Shown here in pieces: positions 6,408-14,914 of a stretch of 41,152 nt of DNA. Position numbers and translations under genes: made by a program. How positions within the stretch are numbered: the first letter of the stretch is position 1; each line of letters begins with the position of its first letter. The notes beneath the pieces are model-generated. The model was given only the letters and a program-made list of their open reading frames with translations. It did not search any database and was not told the origin of the DNA. Source of the stretch: an uncultured Bacteroidales bacterium (GTDB taxonomy: Bacteria; Bacteroidota; Bacteroidia; Bacteroidales; Bacteroidaceae); NCBI GenBank assembly GCA_902801485.1, contig CADCIP010000031.1:1-41152 (forward strand), in the 5' to 3' direction.

Positions 6408-8150
6408 TTATTCTGTTATTACTTCGATATCACTATAACCCATGCGTTCCCCCTGGGCCAGTTTCAGCCCCTCCACACGAATCACCTTGGCACGAGTAGG
6501 CTTACAGCGCAAAGTCTGCCAGATAGGATTATTGACGATGTTCGAGAACTCACCTTCGCCCAGCGTTTCCCACTTCTTCCAATCGGTGGTGGCAGAAATG
6601 CGGTAGTGAGTTACGAGGCCCTCCTTCGAATCCTGTGGGGGCAGATAACGGAATCCCGTGACTGTCTGTTCATCCTGGAGTGTTACGAACATCATCTTGT
6701 CGGCACCGAAGAAAATGTAGTAGTCTGATGCATGCTTCTCGCCACTATCAGGCGTATCCATGGTGATTTCAGGAGCCAGATAGACCGAAGTGCGCTTGAT
6801 GATGGGTTCGCACTTAGCATCCAGAACAGTAAAGCGCAAACGGGTGGCTGTTACGTTGGGGAAGCAGATGATGCGTCTGTGACCGATAGTGGTCAATCCG
6901 TCGCCATTATCTGCTAACATATCCTTCAGGGGTTGCCATTTGCCATCCACATCGGCTTCCAGTGAGAATTTTTTTACGCGTTGTCCGTAGCGGATATCCT
7001 CCTCTACGACAAAGCGGTTGAAAGTAGTCGGCTTCTTGAATTTAAGAATCAAACCTCCATCCTTCTCCATGACTCCTCCCTTCCGAGAGGCCGGGAGGGG
7101 GTTCTTAAACACCTCGTCAATCATCCTCTTGAAGGCGATGCCCCGCAGCGAGTCTATGGGATGGATGCGTCCGTTGGGCGCAATGGGGAAGTTCAGCAAC
7201 AGACACGAATTCCGACCTACAGACTTATAATAAGTGTCCATCAACTTAGACAGACTCTTCACGTTCTCGTTCTCCGTCTCGTGATAGAACCAGCCCGGAC
7301 GGATACTGGTGTTGGTTTCGCCGGCTACCCATAATTCGCCGTTCTCATCGCCATAGTGCAGGATATTATAGTCCATTCTTCCCTCGCGTGGCACCAGACT
7401 CCAGTTCGTTTCGCCTATAAAGCCAGCCTCCGTGCCCACCCAACGCAGGTCGCCACGATCGCCGCCCGCATCGCTCCAAATCAGCGCCTTGGGCTGTAGC
7501 TCGCGAATCATCTTGAAGGTCTCGGGCCAGCCATAATAGTCTATGTCTATCTTACGTACCTCATTGGCTCCTCCATACCATCCGTCGCCTCCGTTGGCAC
7601 CGTCGAACCACACCTCAAACATATCGCCATACTCCGTCAGCAACTCACGCAGCTGGTTGCGGAAGTAATTCACATATTCCGGGCGTCCGTATTCTGGATG
7701 GTTCCTGTCCCATGGCGACAAATAGACTGCGAACTTCAGCCCCTCCTCCTTGCAGGCCTCGGCCAGTTCGCGAACCACATCTCCCTTTCCGTTTTTCCAG
7801 GGAGAGTTCTTTACCGAATACGCTGTGTACTTCGAGGGCCACATACAGAAGCCGCAATGGTGCTTAGCGGTAAAGATGATACCCTTCATGCCTGCCTGTT
7901 TGCAGACACGCGCCCATTGGCGGCAATCCAAATCGGCGGGGTTAAATAACTTCGGGTCCTCATTACCGAAGCCCCATTCCTGGTCGGTGTAGGTATTCAG
8001 GGAATAGTGAATAAATGCGTACATCTCCATCTCCTGCCATCGCAGCTGGTTCTCCGTTGGCACAGGACCACATGGAATTTTGCGTTGGGCACTTACAGCC
8101 AAAGAGGCTGCACAAATTAGGATAGCTAAGAAAGGTTTTATTGTTTTCAT
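6408..8150 (-). CDS. Secreted GH29 alpha-L-fucosidase with C-terminal discoidin-like domain
   Basis: This 580-residue protein has a signal peptide (1-21). The GH29 catalytic domain shows YAFIHYSLNTYTDQEWG (44-60), TAKHHCGFCMWPS (94-106) and the nucleophile Asp at about 183 in EVWFDGANG. From about residue 365 on there is an F5/8-type-C / CBM32-like beta domain, ending in YSDIEV. Between the two domains a dispersed palindromic repeat (7072-7103) adds about 11 residues with the look PLPASRKGG. It should remove alpha-L-fucose from glycans in the periplasm. It is first gene of the GH29-GH27 unit, with a promoter-like element at 8167-8174. Confidence 0.9.
   Translation of the reverse strand: MKTIKPFLAILICAASLAVSAQRKIPCGPVPTENQLRWQEMEMYAFIHYSLNTYTDQEWGFGNEDPKLFNPADLDCRQWARVCKQAGMKGIIFTAKHHCGFCMWPSKYTAYSVKNSPWKNGKGDVVRELAEACKEEGLKFAVYLSPWDRNHPEYGRPEYVNYFRNQLRELLTEYGDMFEVWFDGANGGDGWYGGANEVRKIDIDYYGWPETFKMIRELQPKALIWSDAGGDRGDLRWVGTEAGFIGETNWSLVPREGRMDYNILHYGDENGELWVAGETNTSIRPGWFYHETENENVKSLSKLMDTYYKSVGRNSCLLLNFPIAPNGRIHPIDSLRGIAFKRMIDEVFKNPLPASRKGGVMEKDGGLILKFKKPTTFNRFVVEEDIRYGQRVKKFSLEADVDGKWQPLKDMLADNGDGLTTIGHRRIICFPNVTATRLRFTVLDAKCEPIIKRTSVYLAPEITMDTPDSGEKHASDYYIFFGADKMMFVTLQDEQTVTGFRYLPPQDSKEGLVTHYRISATTDWKKWETLGEGEFSNIVNNPIWQTLRCKPTRAKVIRVEGLKLAQGERMGYSDIEVITE
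7072..7103. repeat. C/T-G-rich palindromic element, copy 3 (inside GH29 gene)
   Basis: CCTCCC (7075-7080) and GGGAGG (7093-7098) form the hairpin. The reading frame is kept open, and the insertion falls in the linker after the catalytic domain. Confidence 0.75.
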
Positions 8151-8166
8151 GACGCTAATTTTTGTG

Positions 8167-8174
8167 CAAAGTAA
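8167..8174 (-). promoter_or_regulatory. -7-like element (TTACTTTG) of the GH29-GH27 operon
   Basis: This is a one-mismatch form of TAnnTTTG on the minus strand, 16 bases before the GH29 ATG. Confidence 0.5.
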
Positions 8175-8310
8175 GCAAAAATATTACAGCGGCCAAAACA
8201 TTTGTTGTAAAAAGATAAAAGATATAGAAACAATCCTGTTCATTCTTCATCGTAAGTGATTATATCCATGAACATCTTCACTCTTGCGAAGTATTCACGA
8301 ATAATAGTAA

Positions 8311-8847
8311 TTATTTGATTGTAACCTTGATTGCTCCTTGATATCCATACTTCTGAAAGGGAGCGTCTTCATAGGTACTGACGTTTTTGTTTTTCTTTAG
8401 AAGACTTATGAGTTCAGAACGAAGGATGCCTTCTCCTTTGCCATGAACAAAGATAATTTGTGCCCCATGATGTGACCTCTCCTGATTCAATGTAGATGAT
8501 ATTGTTTGTATTTGTAGTTTATGAATCTCTATTGGTGACATTTTTGAACTGGCATAGCACAAGGCATTCTGGTGTAAGTCCACAACTTTTGTCTGTATGC
8601 CTTTGCCCCCCGTCTTCGTCGTTTTTGTTATTGTTGACTTTGCATCATCTGCTTTCACTTTGTTTGCCGTTTTACAAACCAATTGTATCTCGTCTGATTT
8701 ATGCTGATCTATCAAAACAAGTTGACGTTCCAGCATAGGCCAATCAAATCCATCGCTATCTTGGACAATCAGCTTATCACCGACTTTGCTTATTATCGTA
8801 CCTTCACCTTGTTGGTCCAGAAATCTTACATGGTCTCCGATGTTCAT
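8311..8847 (-). CDS. Smr-domain protein (DUF2027-like, short form)
   Basis: This is a 178-residue cytoplasmic protein. Residues 1-50 form a small SH3-like barrel (VRFLDQQGEGTIISKVGDKLIVQDSDGF), as in DUF2027 proteins. A lysine/threonine-rich linker follows. From about residue 88 an Smr domain begins with VDLHQNAL and ends with IIFVHGKGEGILRSEL. The DLH and HGKG motifs are the conserved nucleic-acid-binding or nicking residues of Smr. Related DUF2027 proteins are usually considerably longer, so this is a compact version. It sits alone between the GH29 and GH43 genes and probably has no functional tie to them. Confidence 0.8.
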   Translation of the reverse strand: MNIGDHVRFLDQQGEGTIISKVGDKLIVQDSDGFDWPMLERQLVLIDQHKSDEIQLVCKTANKVKADDAKSTITKTTKTGGKGIQTKVVDLHQNALCYASSKMSPIEIHKLQIQTISSTLNQERSHHGAQIIFVHGKGEGILRSELISLLKKNKNVSTYEDAPFQKYGYQGAIKVTIK

Positions 8848-9284
8848 GTTTTTTCTTAAGTTACAAATTGGGTAAAGCGTTATATTGGCTGCGATATTTA
8901 CATCAATGTTCGCAGAATCATTTTATTAGGTATTTTATGCCCCAAAGATAAAATCTTTTCCGAATATGGAAAAGGATTTCAGTAAAAATCTTATTTCCAC
9001 AAGGCTTGTGGAATTATTAAATCCATTGTCGCTAAATCCATATTATAGTCCCTGCGCAACTCCTATGTTCCTCCTATTGTTGTCCGCTATATGTCTGGAC
9101 ATGAATATAAGTTACTCCCTTGGTGATTCCTTATTACATTGAGGTTCTTTACCAGGTTGACTGGAGTTCTTTTACACATAAGCCCAAGAATATACCAACT
9201 GTTACATACAATAAAAGATTCCAGACTTGTGGATGGTTGTCATGGGATGTGTATGAGGACAGTATTGTGGATTTTGTGAAAATT
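8848..9284. other. 437-bp gap between Smr and GH43 genes
   Basis: The gap holds the upstream region of the Smr gene, a hairpin TTCCACAAG-C-TTGTGGAA near 8995-9013, and A/T-rich sequence. A plus-strand open frame of 62 codons (9120-9308) has no promoter or recognisable domain, and it runs into the GH43 3' end. I see no supported gene. Confidence 0.5.
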
Positions 9285-10907
9285 TCACCGGAAAATAAAG
9301 TCCGTTAGTGTGCAGACAGACTTTTCTTTTTCGGGTGAGGAGAATTTCAGGAAGATGGCGTGCTTGCCTTCCAAGTTACCAAGGTCGGGCAACACAACCT
9401 TCATTTCTGCGGTTTTCTGAGGCATGTTGGCCTTCAGCTCCAAAGTACCTAACAGTTTTCCTCCCTGCGATGTCCACGGACGGTCGGCCATAATCTCTAT
9501 GGTACCATCGATGCCTTCCGGAATAAGCGTCAACAGCAGTTCCACATCCTTACGTCCCTTGGTCGCACTGAAGTTGAAATACTTATAGCCCACAATGGAG
9601 CCGTCGGTATTGTTGACCACAGAATTTGTGTTGTTGCGTAAGGCATAGGGAGCCTGGAACTTGTCTGCTGTACCATAGCCCGAAGCTACGTATGAGCCTG
9701 AGAACCTATTGTCTGGCCATTCGTGTATGGCTGTCCTGGGGCCTGTGTACCAGCAGGCAATACCTGCGGAATGACGCTCCAGGGGATTCAGGCCTTCCAA
9801 TGAGAATCCTTCGGAGGTGTATTCGCCCTCGCTGATTTCCACCTTACCGTCCTCACCTTCTTCAACCTTCACCTCGATGGGAGCTACCATTGCCTGACGG
9901 GCATATTCGTCGGTACCTGTATGACGATGATAAAAAACATACCACTGCCCGTTAATCTCGCAGATGCTGCCGTGCGTATTACCGTCAACGGTAGCTGAGG
10001 CGATGGTGTCGCCCTTTTCGTTTATTTCACGTGCACGGCCGTCTATGATGGTGCCACCGTAGGTCCACGGACCTAACGGTCTGTCGCTGTATGCATAGGC
10101 AAGCGTGTAGTTCGAGACGGGAAGACCATACTCGCCGTCCTTCGTGAAACGGCTGTAGATAAAGACATACTTATCCTTAATCTTACGGACAGATGATGCC
10201 TCGAAGAAACTGAAAATGCCGTCCTGATAGCGTCCCGTTACCATATCTTCCACAATCTCCGTTCCCGGCTTCACCGAAGCCATTGTTGCGGGGTCCAGTT
10301 CTGCGGCGTAAGAACGTTCGAATCCCCAGTAGCCGTAAACGCGCCCGTCGTCATCGACGAATACTGCAGGATCAAAACGCAGGACACCGTCCGTCTCGTT
10401 GGGGTTCTCTTTACTCCAGTTGCACACTTCAAACGGGCCGTCGGGCCTGCTGCATTTGGCTATCAGACCGTTTCGGCCACCACACTGGTCATTGGGATAC
10501 AGGTAATAGGTTTTTGTACCGTCTGAGGCTGTCACCAGGGTAACATCAGGGGCATAGAGCACATCGGCAAGGCTGTCGGGCGTGAACAGTTCACCATTAG
10601 CGTTTCTGTTCACGCTGAAGATGATGCCGTCGTATCGCCAGTGCGTAAGGTCTTCCACTGGTGCCGACCATACCACTTGGTCGCGTCCGCAGTACTCAGT
10701 CACCAGATTGTCATGCGAACCATATAGGTACACACGGTATTTCCCAGGCTGGTCGGGGTCTTCGAAAACGTAAGGCTCACCATCAGGGATATGTTCCCAT
10801 AGGGGCAGGAAGGGATTACCCGGGGTTGTGAGCAAATCCTGTGACGCATCCTGCGTGCCCGTACAGGAAGCAAGGACAATAGCAGCGATAAAAATGCTCT
10901 TCTTCAT
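9285..10907 (-). CDS. GH43-family glycoside hydrolase lipoprotein
   Basis: This 540-residue protein has a lipoprotein signal (lipobox LASC, Cys about 15). The five-bladed propeller GH43 domain shows the catalytic base Asp in PDGEPYVFEDP, the pKa-modulating Asp in RFDPAVFVDDDG, and the general acid Glu in FFEASSVRK. NTHGSICEINGQWYVFYHRHTG is near the end of the propeller. The C-terminal 170 residues form a beta-sandwich carbohydrate-binding-like module. GH43 enzymes act on arabinose- or xylose-containing glycans, sometimes galactan; the exact substrate cannot be read here. A -7-like TTTCTTTG lies at 10950-10957. Likely anchored to a membrane facing periplasm or surface. Confidence 0.85.
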   Translation of the reverse strand: MKKSIFIAAIVLASCTGTQDASQDLLTTPGNPFLPLWEHIPDGEPYVFEDPDQPGKYRVYLYGSHDNLVTEYCGRDQVVWSAPVEDLTHWRYDGIIFSVNRNANGELFTPDSLADVLYAPDVTLVTASDGTKTYYLYPNDQCGGRNGLIAKCSRPDGPFEVCNWSKENPNETDGVLRFDPAVFVDDDGRVYGYWGFERSYAAELDPATMASVKPGTEIVEDMVTGRYQDGIFSFFEASSVRKIKDKYVFIYSRFTKDGEYGLPVSNYTLAYAYSDRPLGPWTYGGTIIDGRAREINEKGDTIASATVDGNTHGSICEINGQWYVFYHRHTGTDEYARQAMVAPIEVKVEEGEDGKVEISEGEYTSEGFSLEGLNPLERHSAGIACWYTGPRTAIHEWPDNRFSGSYVASGYGTADKFQAPYALRNNTNSVVNNTDGSIVGYKYFNFSATKGRKDVELLLTLIPEGIDGTIEIMADRPWTSQGGKLLGTLELKANMPQKTAEMKVVLPDLGNLEGKHAIFLKFSSPEKEKSVCTLTDFIFR

Positions 10908-10949
10908 AAAGGTATAAGGTTATTCTGTTATTACTTCGTATTATCTGTG

Positions 10950-10957
10950 CAAAGAAA
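10950..10957 (-). promoter_or_regulatory. -7-like element (TTTCTTTG) upstream of GH43
   Basis: This is a weak match to TAnnTTTG on the minus strand, 43 bases before the ATG. It follows the DUF1080 terminator, so GH43 probably has its own transcript. Confidence 0.35.
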
Positions 10958-10990
10958 GCAAAAATATCCCAACTGTCAAAACATTCTTCC

Positions 10991-11027
10991 TAAAAACAAG
11001 GGGATGTGTCAGAATAGGCACATCCCC
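10991..11027 (-). terminator. Intrinsic terminator of the DUF1080 gene
   Basis: On the minus strand GGGGATGTG (11027-11019) pairs with CACATCCCC (11008-11000), followed by TTGTTTTTA. It is placed 28 bases past the DUF1080 stop. Confidence 0.8.
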
Positions 11028-11054
11028 CTCTTGTTATTGTCTATAGGATAATTT

Positions 11055-13445
11055 TTACTTCTTCTTTCCCTTAGCCGGAGCTTTGGTAAGGTCGAGCACG
11101 CGGACGTTGCGGAACTTCAGACCTGCACCATGACCGAGGAAACCGATGTGACCGGTCTTGTTGAACATACCGGGATGGTTATGGTGGTCAACGGTATAGG
11201 GGTTGTTGTCGCTTCCGTCGGGAGCTACATTGTGACCCTGGCAGGCTTCCTTGATGTCGCCATCCACAATTACCTCGCCATTAACGGTAACGGTAATGTG
11301 GTTGCCCTGAACGCGGATTTCCTCCTCGCTCCATTCTCCCAATGGCTTGTGCTTGATACGCTTGGCGGGGATAACACCATATACGGAGCCGTGAACCTGA
11401 TAGTCGCGCAGACCTGCATAGATGGGGTCGTCGTGATCCAGAATCTGACTTTCGCACATACCATAGTAAGCTGCATCAACACCCATAGGAGTACGGATAC
11501 CGACACCATTGTTTACGCCCGGGCGCAGGAAGCAGAACTCGAAGCGGAAAATGAAGTCGCGATACTCTTTCTTGGTATAGAGGTTGCTCTCGTTGCCGTA
11601 GTTGGCTGTTACGTTGATGCAACCGTTGATGGGCACATAACCTACCTTGTTACCTACGAAGTTGTCGAGATTGGTGCCGTCGAACAACAGCTCGAAGCCC
11701 TGTGCCTTCTCCTCGTCGGAAAGAACATAGACGGGTGAGGGCTGCAACTCGGAGAGTATCTTCTTGAGTTCATCTACAGCATAGCCGTCATCAGCTGTTC
11801 CGTGAGCCTTGTAGAGAGCCGAAGCCTTGGTGAGGTTTTCCTTAACTACATCGTATTCAATGTCCTCGGTGGTCTTGTTGATGATATCCTTTTCTGCTAC
11901 GGCAGCGTTGTAGCCCAGATTCTTATCATCCAGGTACTTGCCTGCCAACAGGAAGGCGTTACGTGTGGGAGTATTGCCCAGGAAGCCGAGGATGACCTTC
12001 TTCTGGTCGTTGGTCTTGGCAAGCTGCATGGCTGTATTCAGACCCTCGTAACGGGAATCGGCATTCTTCTGATAGTTGCCCATCAGGTTGATATAACCGT
12101 TCAGCGCATTGGTGTCGCCTGCCTTGGCTGCATTCAACAAGGGAGCTGCAGCTTTCAGGTTGGTGCTGCGCAACAGAGCATTGATAGCAGCTTGTGAACC
12201 AATTTTCTGGAGTTCCTCAACAGACTCGTTGGTATTGGTGGAAGCCAGAATGGGGTAGAAAGACTCCTTGTTGGTGGCTTTCTTCATCTCGGCGCTTACA
12301 GCCTCGTATTGCTCCTTGGCAGCAAGACTCTTTATGCTGGCAGAGAGGGCTTTTTGGTAGTCGGCCTTGTCAGAGCCAGTAGCACCATCCAACAACTGAG
12401 CAACCTTGCTGATATCATTCTTGCCAACAACGCCAGCCAGTGCAGTACGGGCTGCGGAGTTGCTCTTTGCCAAATCGAATACAATGGGAGCTGCGCTGGT
12501 GATGCGACGGGCAGAAGCAAGGTTAAGCAAGCGGTTCTGCTGCTGACCTGTAGTAGCCTTCAGTGCCTCTGTTACCTTGCCAGAAATGTCGCCCTTGAAA
12601 CTGAGCAGTGCATTAAAGGCTTCCTGGAAATTATCGCCTCCCAACTGAGCAATCAGAGCGGTAAGAGCATCGTCGCCACCGATTTTACCCAATGCCTCGA
12701 TGGCAGCAAGAGCGGGCTTGCCACCCTGTGCGAGCACTTTGGTGAGGAAAGGCTTCTGACTCTCCACCTTGTTGTCGCCCAGCCAGTTGATGATATCGGC
12801 CTTGCCCTCTTCGGTCTGCTTCTTAAACTTGCCTACTACCTGCTTGGCCAAATCATCGGTAACCAGATTGTTGGCGGTAGCAAACTTCAGTGCCTGCATA
12901 CGCAGGGCATGGTCTTTGCTCTTGAGGGTCTTAATGATAGCAGGTCCGGCATTGGCGCCCAACTTCTTCAGGTTGTCGTATGCCTGAGCATAGGGGGCGG
13001 CACCTGTATGTTCTACGAACTCAATTGGCTTCTCGTCGCCTGCCAGCAGACGGATCTGTGACTCTATGAACTGACGTACATACTGGTCCGGAGCCTTGGG
13101 AGCAGCTGCACGGAGTCCGTCAAGAACAGCTTTCTTATACTTGGCATTTGCAGCAGCTGAAGCATAGTTGGTGACACCATTGATGGCGTACTCCAGCAGG
13201 TTGTTCTTTGCCTTCTCGGTGGGTTGCATCATACCGACCAGCACTTCGATTGACTTAGGAGCAGCCTTGGCAATGTCCTCCATCTCGCGGTTGAAGTCGG
13301 TCTGGTTCTGCAAAGGCATCAGTGCCAATGCATCCTGAACTATAGTCTCTGTGGTTCTCTGTCTTGCATCCTGTGCAAAGGCGGGAGTCGTTGTGACCGT
13401 CAGCATCAGTACGGTCAGCAACATTATATTAAATATCTTTTTCAT
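11055..13445 (-). CDS. Exported HEAT-repeat + DUF1080 (3-keto-disaccharide hydrolase-type) protein
   Basis: This 796-residue protein has a signal peptide (1-25, AFAQ). Residues about 30-560 are alanine-rich helical HEAT-like repeats (for example VLAQGGKPALAAIEALGKIGG). Residues about 575-785 are a DUF1080 domain: GFELLFDGTNLDNFVG, then KEYRDFIFRFEFCFLRPGVNNGVGIR, and HIGFLGHGAGLKFRNVRV at the end. DUF1080 proteins have been linked to hydrolysis of 3-keto-glycosides made by partner oxidoreductases, and the neighbour upstream on the same strand is exactly such an oxidoreductase. The helical repeat part may be a docking scaffold. The tail is Lys-rich (APAKGKKK). Confidence 0.85.
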   Translation of the reverse strand: MKKIFNIMLLTVLMLTVTTTPAFAQDARQRTTETIVQDALALMPLQNQTDFNREMEDIAKAAPKSIEVLVGMMQPTEKAKNNLLEYAINGVTNYASAAANAKYKKAVLDGLRAAAPKAPDQYVRQFIESQIRLLAGDEKPIEFVEHTGAAPYAQAYDNLKKLGANAGPAIIKTLKSKDHALRMQALKFATANNLVTDDLAKQVVGKFKKQTEEGKADIINWLGDNKVESQKPFLTKVLAQGGKPALAAIEALGKIGGDDALTALIAQLGGDNFQEAFNALLSFKGDISGKVTEALKATTGQQQNRLLNLASARRITSAAPIVFDLAKSNSAARTALAGVVGKNDISKVAQLLDGATGSDKADYQKALSASIKSLAAKEQYEAVSAEMKKATNKESFYPILASTNTNESVEELQKIGSQAAINALLRSTNLKAAAPLLNAAKAGDTNALNGYINLMGNYQKNADSRYEGLNTAMQLAKTNDQKKVILGFLGNTPTRNAFLLAGKYLDDKNLGYNAAVAEKDIINKTTEDIEYDVVKENLTKASALYKAHGTADDGYAVDELKKILSELQPSPVYVLSDEEKAQGFELLFDGTNLDNFVGNKVGYVPINGCINVTANYGNESNLYTKKEYRDFIFRFEFCFLRPGVNNGVGIRTPMGVDAAYYGMCESQILDHDDPIYAGLRDYQVHGSVYGVIPAKRIKHKPLGEWSEEEIRVQGNHITVTVNGEVIVDGDIKEACQGHNVAPDGSDNNPYTVDHHNHPGMFNKTGHIGFLGHGAGLKFRNVRVLDLTKAPAKGKKK

Positions 13446-13449
13446 TATA

Positions 13450-13512
13450 GTTTACTGTTTACTGTTTACTGTTTACCGTTTGCTAAATGGTAAATGGTTA
13501 AATGGTAAATGA
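13450..13512. repeat. Tandem gtttact/aaatggt tracts
   Basis: Units of gtttac(t/c) repeat at 13450-13481, followed by (t)aaatggt units, between the DUF1080 and Gfo/Idh genes. Confidence 0.75.
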
Positions 13513-13526
13513 GAAAATGCTTACAG

Positions 13527-14831
13527 TTAGATCATCTTTCCCCATTCGCCGCGCATGGGCTGGTTGATAAGCAGGTTAGCTGCCTCGTCGCCTATGAAGA
13601 GTTGTGTCTTGGGATCGAAATGCAGGGTGCGGTTCAGGCGTAGCGCACAAACGCCCATATTTACGATGGTGGCGCTGTGGTGACCGTTACTCTCGTTGAG
13701 GGCAAACTGACGACGGGTGCGAACGCACTCCAGGAAGTCGGTATTGCGTGGTTCGGGATCGGGCATCTCGTTGATGAGCTCCTGCACATTGGGGATGGTG
13801 CACTCGAAGCCCTTGAAAACCTTACCCTTCGGGCCTTCGATGTATGGAACCTTGCCTTCGCTCTCGAATCCTTCGCCCTCGAGGATAATCTGACAGCCGT
13901 CCTCGTAGGTGTAGGTTATCTTACGCCAGATACCCACTGCATCGGGATGCTGCTGGGGTGCATCAATCTCGACCTTAACAGGGAAGGTGTCGTCCTTGCC
14001 CAGGATGTACTGAACAGGGTCGATGTAATGCTGACCCATATCAGCCAGACCGCCACCGTCGTAATCGAAGTAACCGCGGAAGGTCTGGTGTGTACGGTGA
14101 ATATTATATGGCTTGTAGGGAGCGGGGCCTAACCAAAGGTCGTAATCCAGTTCCTTTGGAATGGGCTGAACCTCCAGATTCTCTTTTCCTACCCAGTAGA
14201 ACTTCCAGGTAAAGCCGGTAGCACCGGAGATGCGTACCTTAAGAGGCCAACCCAGCAGACCGCTGTCAACCAGTTTCTTCAAGGGCTTTACATCGGTTCC
14301 CAAGCCATAGAAAGTATCCTTGAAGCGGAACCATGTGTTCAGACGGAATACGCGGGCATTGCGCTTTACAGCCTCTTCTACACGCTTACCCTCGCCGATG
14401 GTACGGGTCATGGGCTTCTCGCAGAAGATATCCTTTCCGGCATTGGCAGCCTCTACCGACATCAGTCCGTGCCAGTGTGGCGGGGTGGCAATGTGAACAA
14501 TGTCAACATTGGGATCGTGAATGAGGTCGCGGAAGTCGTGATATGCCTTTACGGTCTCATTAAAATTCTTCTTGGCAGCTGCTACTGCTGAATCCAGATG
14601 TTTCTGATCCACATCACAAACTGCAACCAACCTGCAGGACTGGTCACTGGCGAAATGGTGACCGGAACGTCCAATACCGCCTACACCGATGAGTCCACGT
14701 GTAAGCTGATCACTGGGAGCCACAAAGTTATTGGCTCCACCCATCTTACCCATCACTTGGCGGGGCAAGATACTGAACAATGCCGTAGCGGCAGCTGTTC
14801 TTTTCAGAAAAGATCTTCTGTTTAGTGCCAT
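13527..14831 (-). CDS. Tat-exported Gfo/Idh/MocA-family oxidoreductase
   Basis: This 434-residue protein has a twin-arginine signal (NRRSFLKRTAAATALFSIL, residues 4-22). A Rossmann fold follows, with GLIGVGGIGRSG as the dinucleotide loop (about 48-59) and VAVCDVD ending the second strand. The family motif CEKPMTRT is about 137-144. The C-terminal Gfo/Idh fold contains DLWLGPAPYKPYN and DYDGGGLADMGQHYID (catalytic His region). Exported members oxidise or epimerise sugars with a tightly held NAD(H), loaded in the cytoplasm before Tat export. Together with the downstream DUF1080 gene this suggests conversion of a glycoside to its 3-keto form, then cleavage. GH109-type hydrolase activity is an alternative for this fold. 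Confidence 0.85.
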   Translation of the reverse strand: MALNRRSFLKRTAAATALFSILPRQVMGKMGGANNFVAPSDQLTRGLIGVGGIGRSGHHFASDQSCRLVAVCDVDQKHLDSAVAAAKKNFNETVKAYHDFRDLIHDPNVDIVHIATPPHWHGLMSVEAANAGKDIFCEKPMTRTIGEGKRVEEAVKRNARVFRLNTWFRFKDTFYGLGTDVKPLKKLVDSGLLGWPLKVRISGATGFTWKFYWVGKENLEVQPIPKELDYDLWLGPAPYKPYNIHRTHQTFRGYFDYDGGGLADMGQHYIDPVQYILGKDDTFPVKVEIDAPQQHPDAVGIWRKITYTYEDGCQIILEGEGFESEGKVPYIEGPKGKVFKGFECTIPNVQELINEMPDPEPRNTDFLECVRTRRQFALNESNGHHSATIVNMGVCALRLNRTLHFDPKTQLFIGDEAANLLINQPMRGEWGKMI

Positions 14832-14871
14832 AATAGTGTTGTTTTCAAAGAAAATTTATGTTAATCTTTCG

Positions 14872-14879
14872 CAAAAATA
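14872..14879 (-). promoter_or_regulatory. -7 element (TATTTTTG) of the Gfo/Idh-DUF1080 unit
   Basis: This is a perfect TAnnTTTG on the minus strand, about 40 bases before the Gfo/Idh ATG. Confidence 0.55.
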
Positions 14880-14914
14880 GAAATTTCTTTGGAAACAACC
14901 AAAAGAAATAGGAT

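Noticed and set aside
9120-9308. 62-codon plus-strand frame between the Smr and GH43 genes
   Set aside because: No promoter, no recognisable motif, and it overlaps the end of GH43. Probably chance in A/T-rich sequence.
4817-10907. A canonical polysaccharide utilisation locus
   Set aside because: Three glycoside hydrolases cluster, but no SusC/SusD pair, hybrid two-component sensor or ECF sigma/anti-sigma pair is present in the window.
11130-11738. 202-codon plus-strand frame opposite the DUF1080 gene
   Set aside because: It is antisense to a well-supported gene with clear domain motifs. Long antisense frames are common opposite G+C-biased coding sequence.
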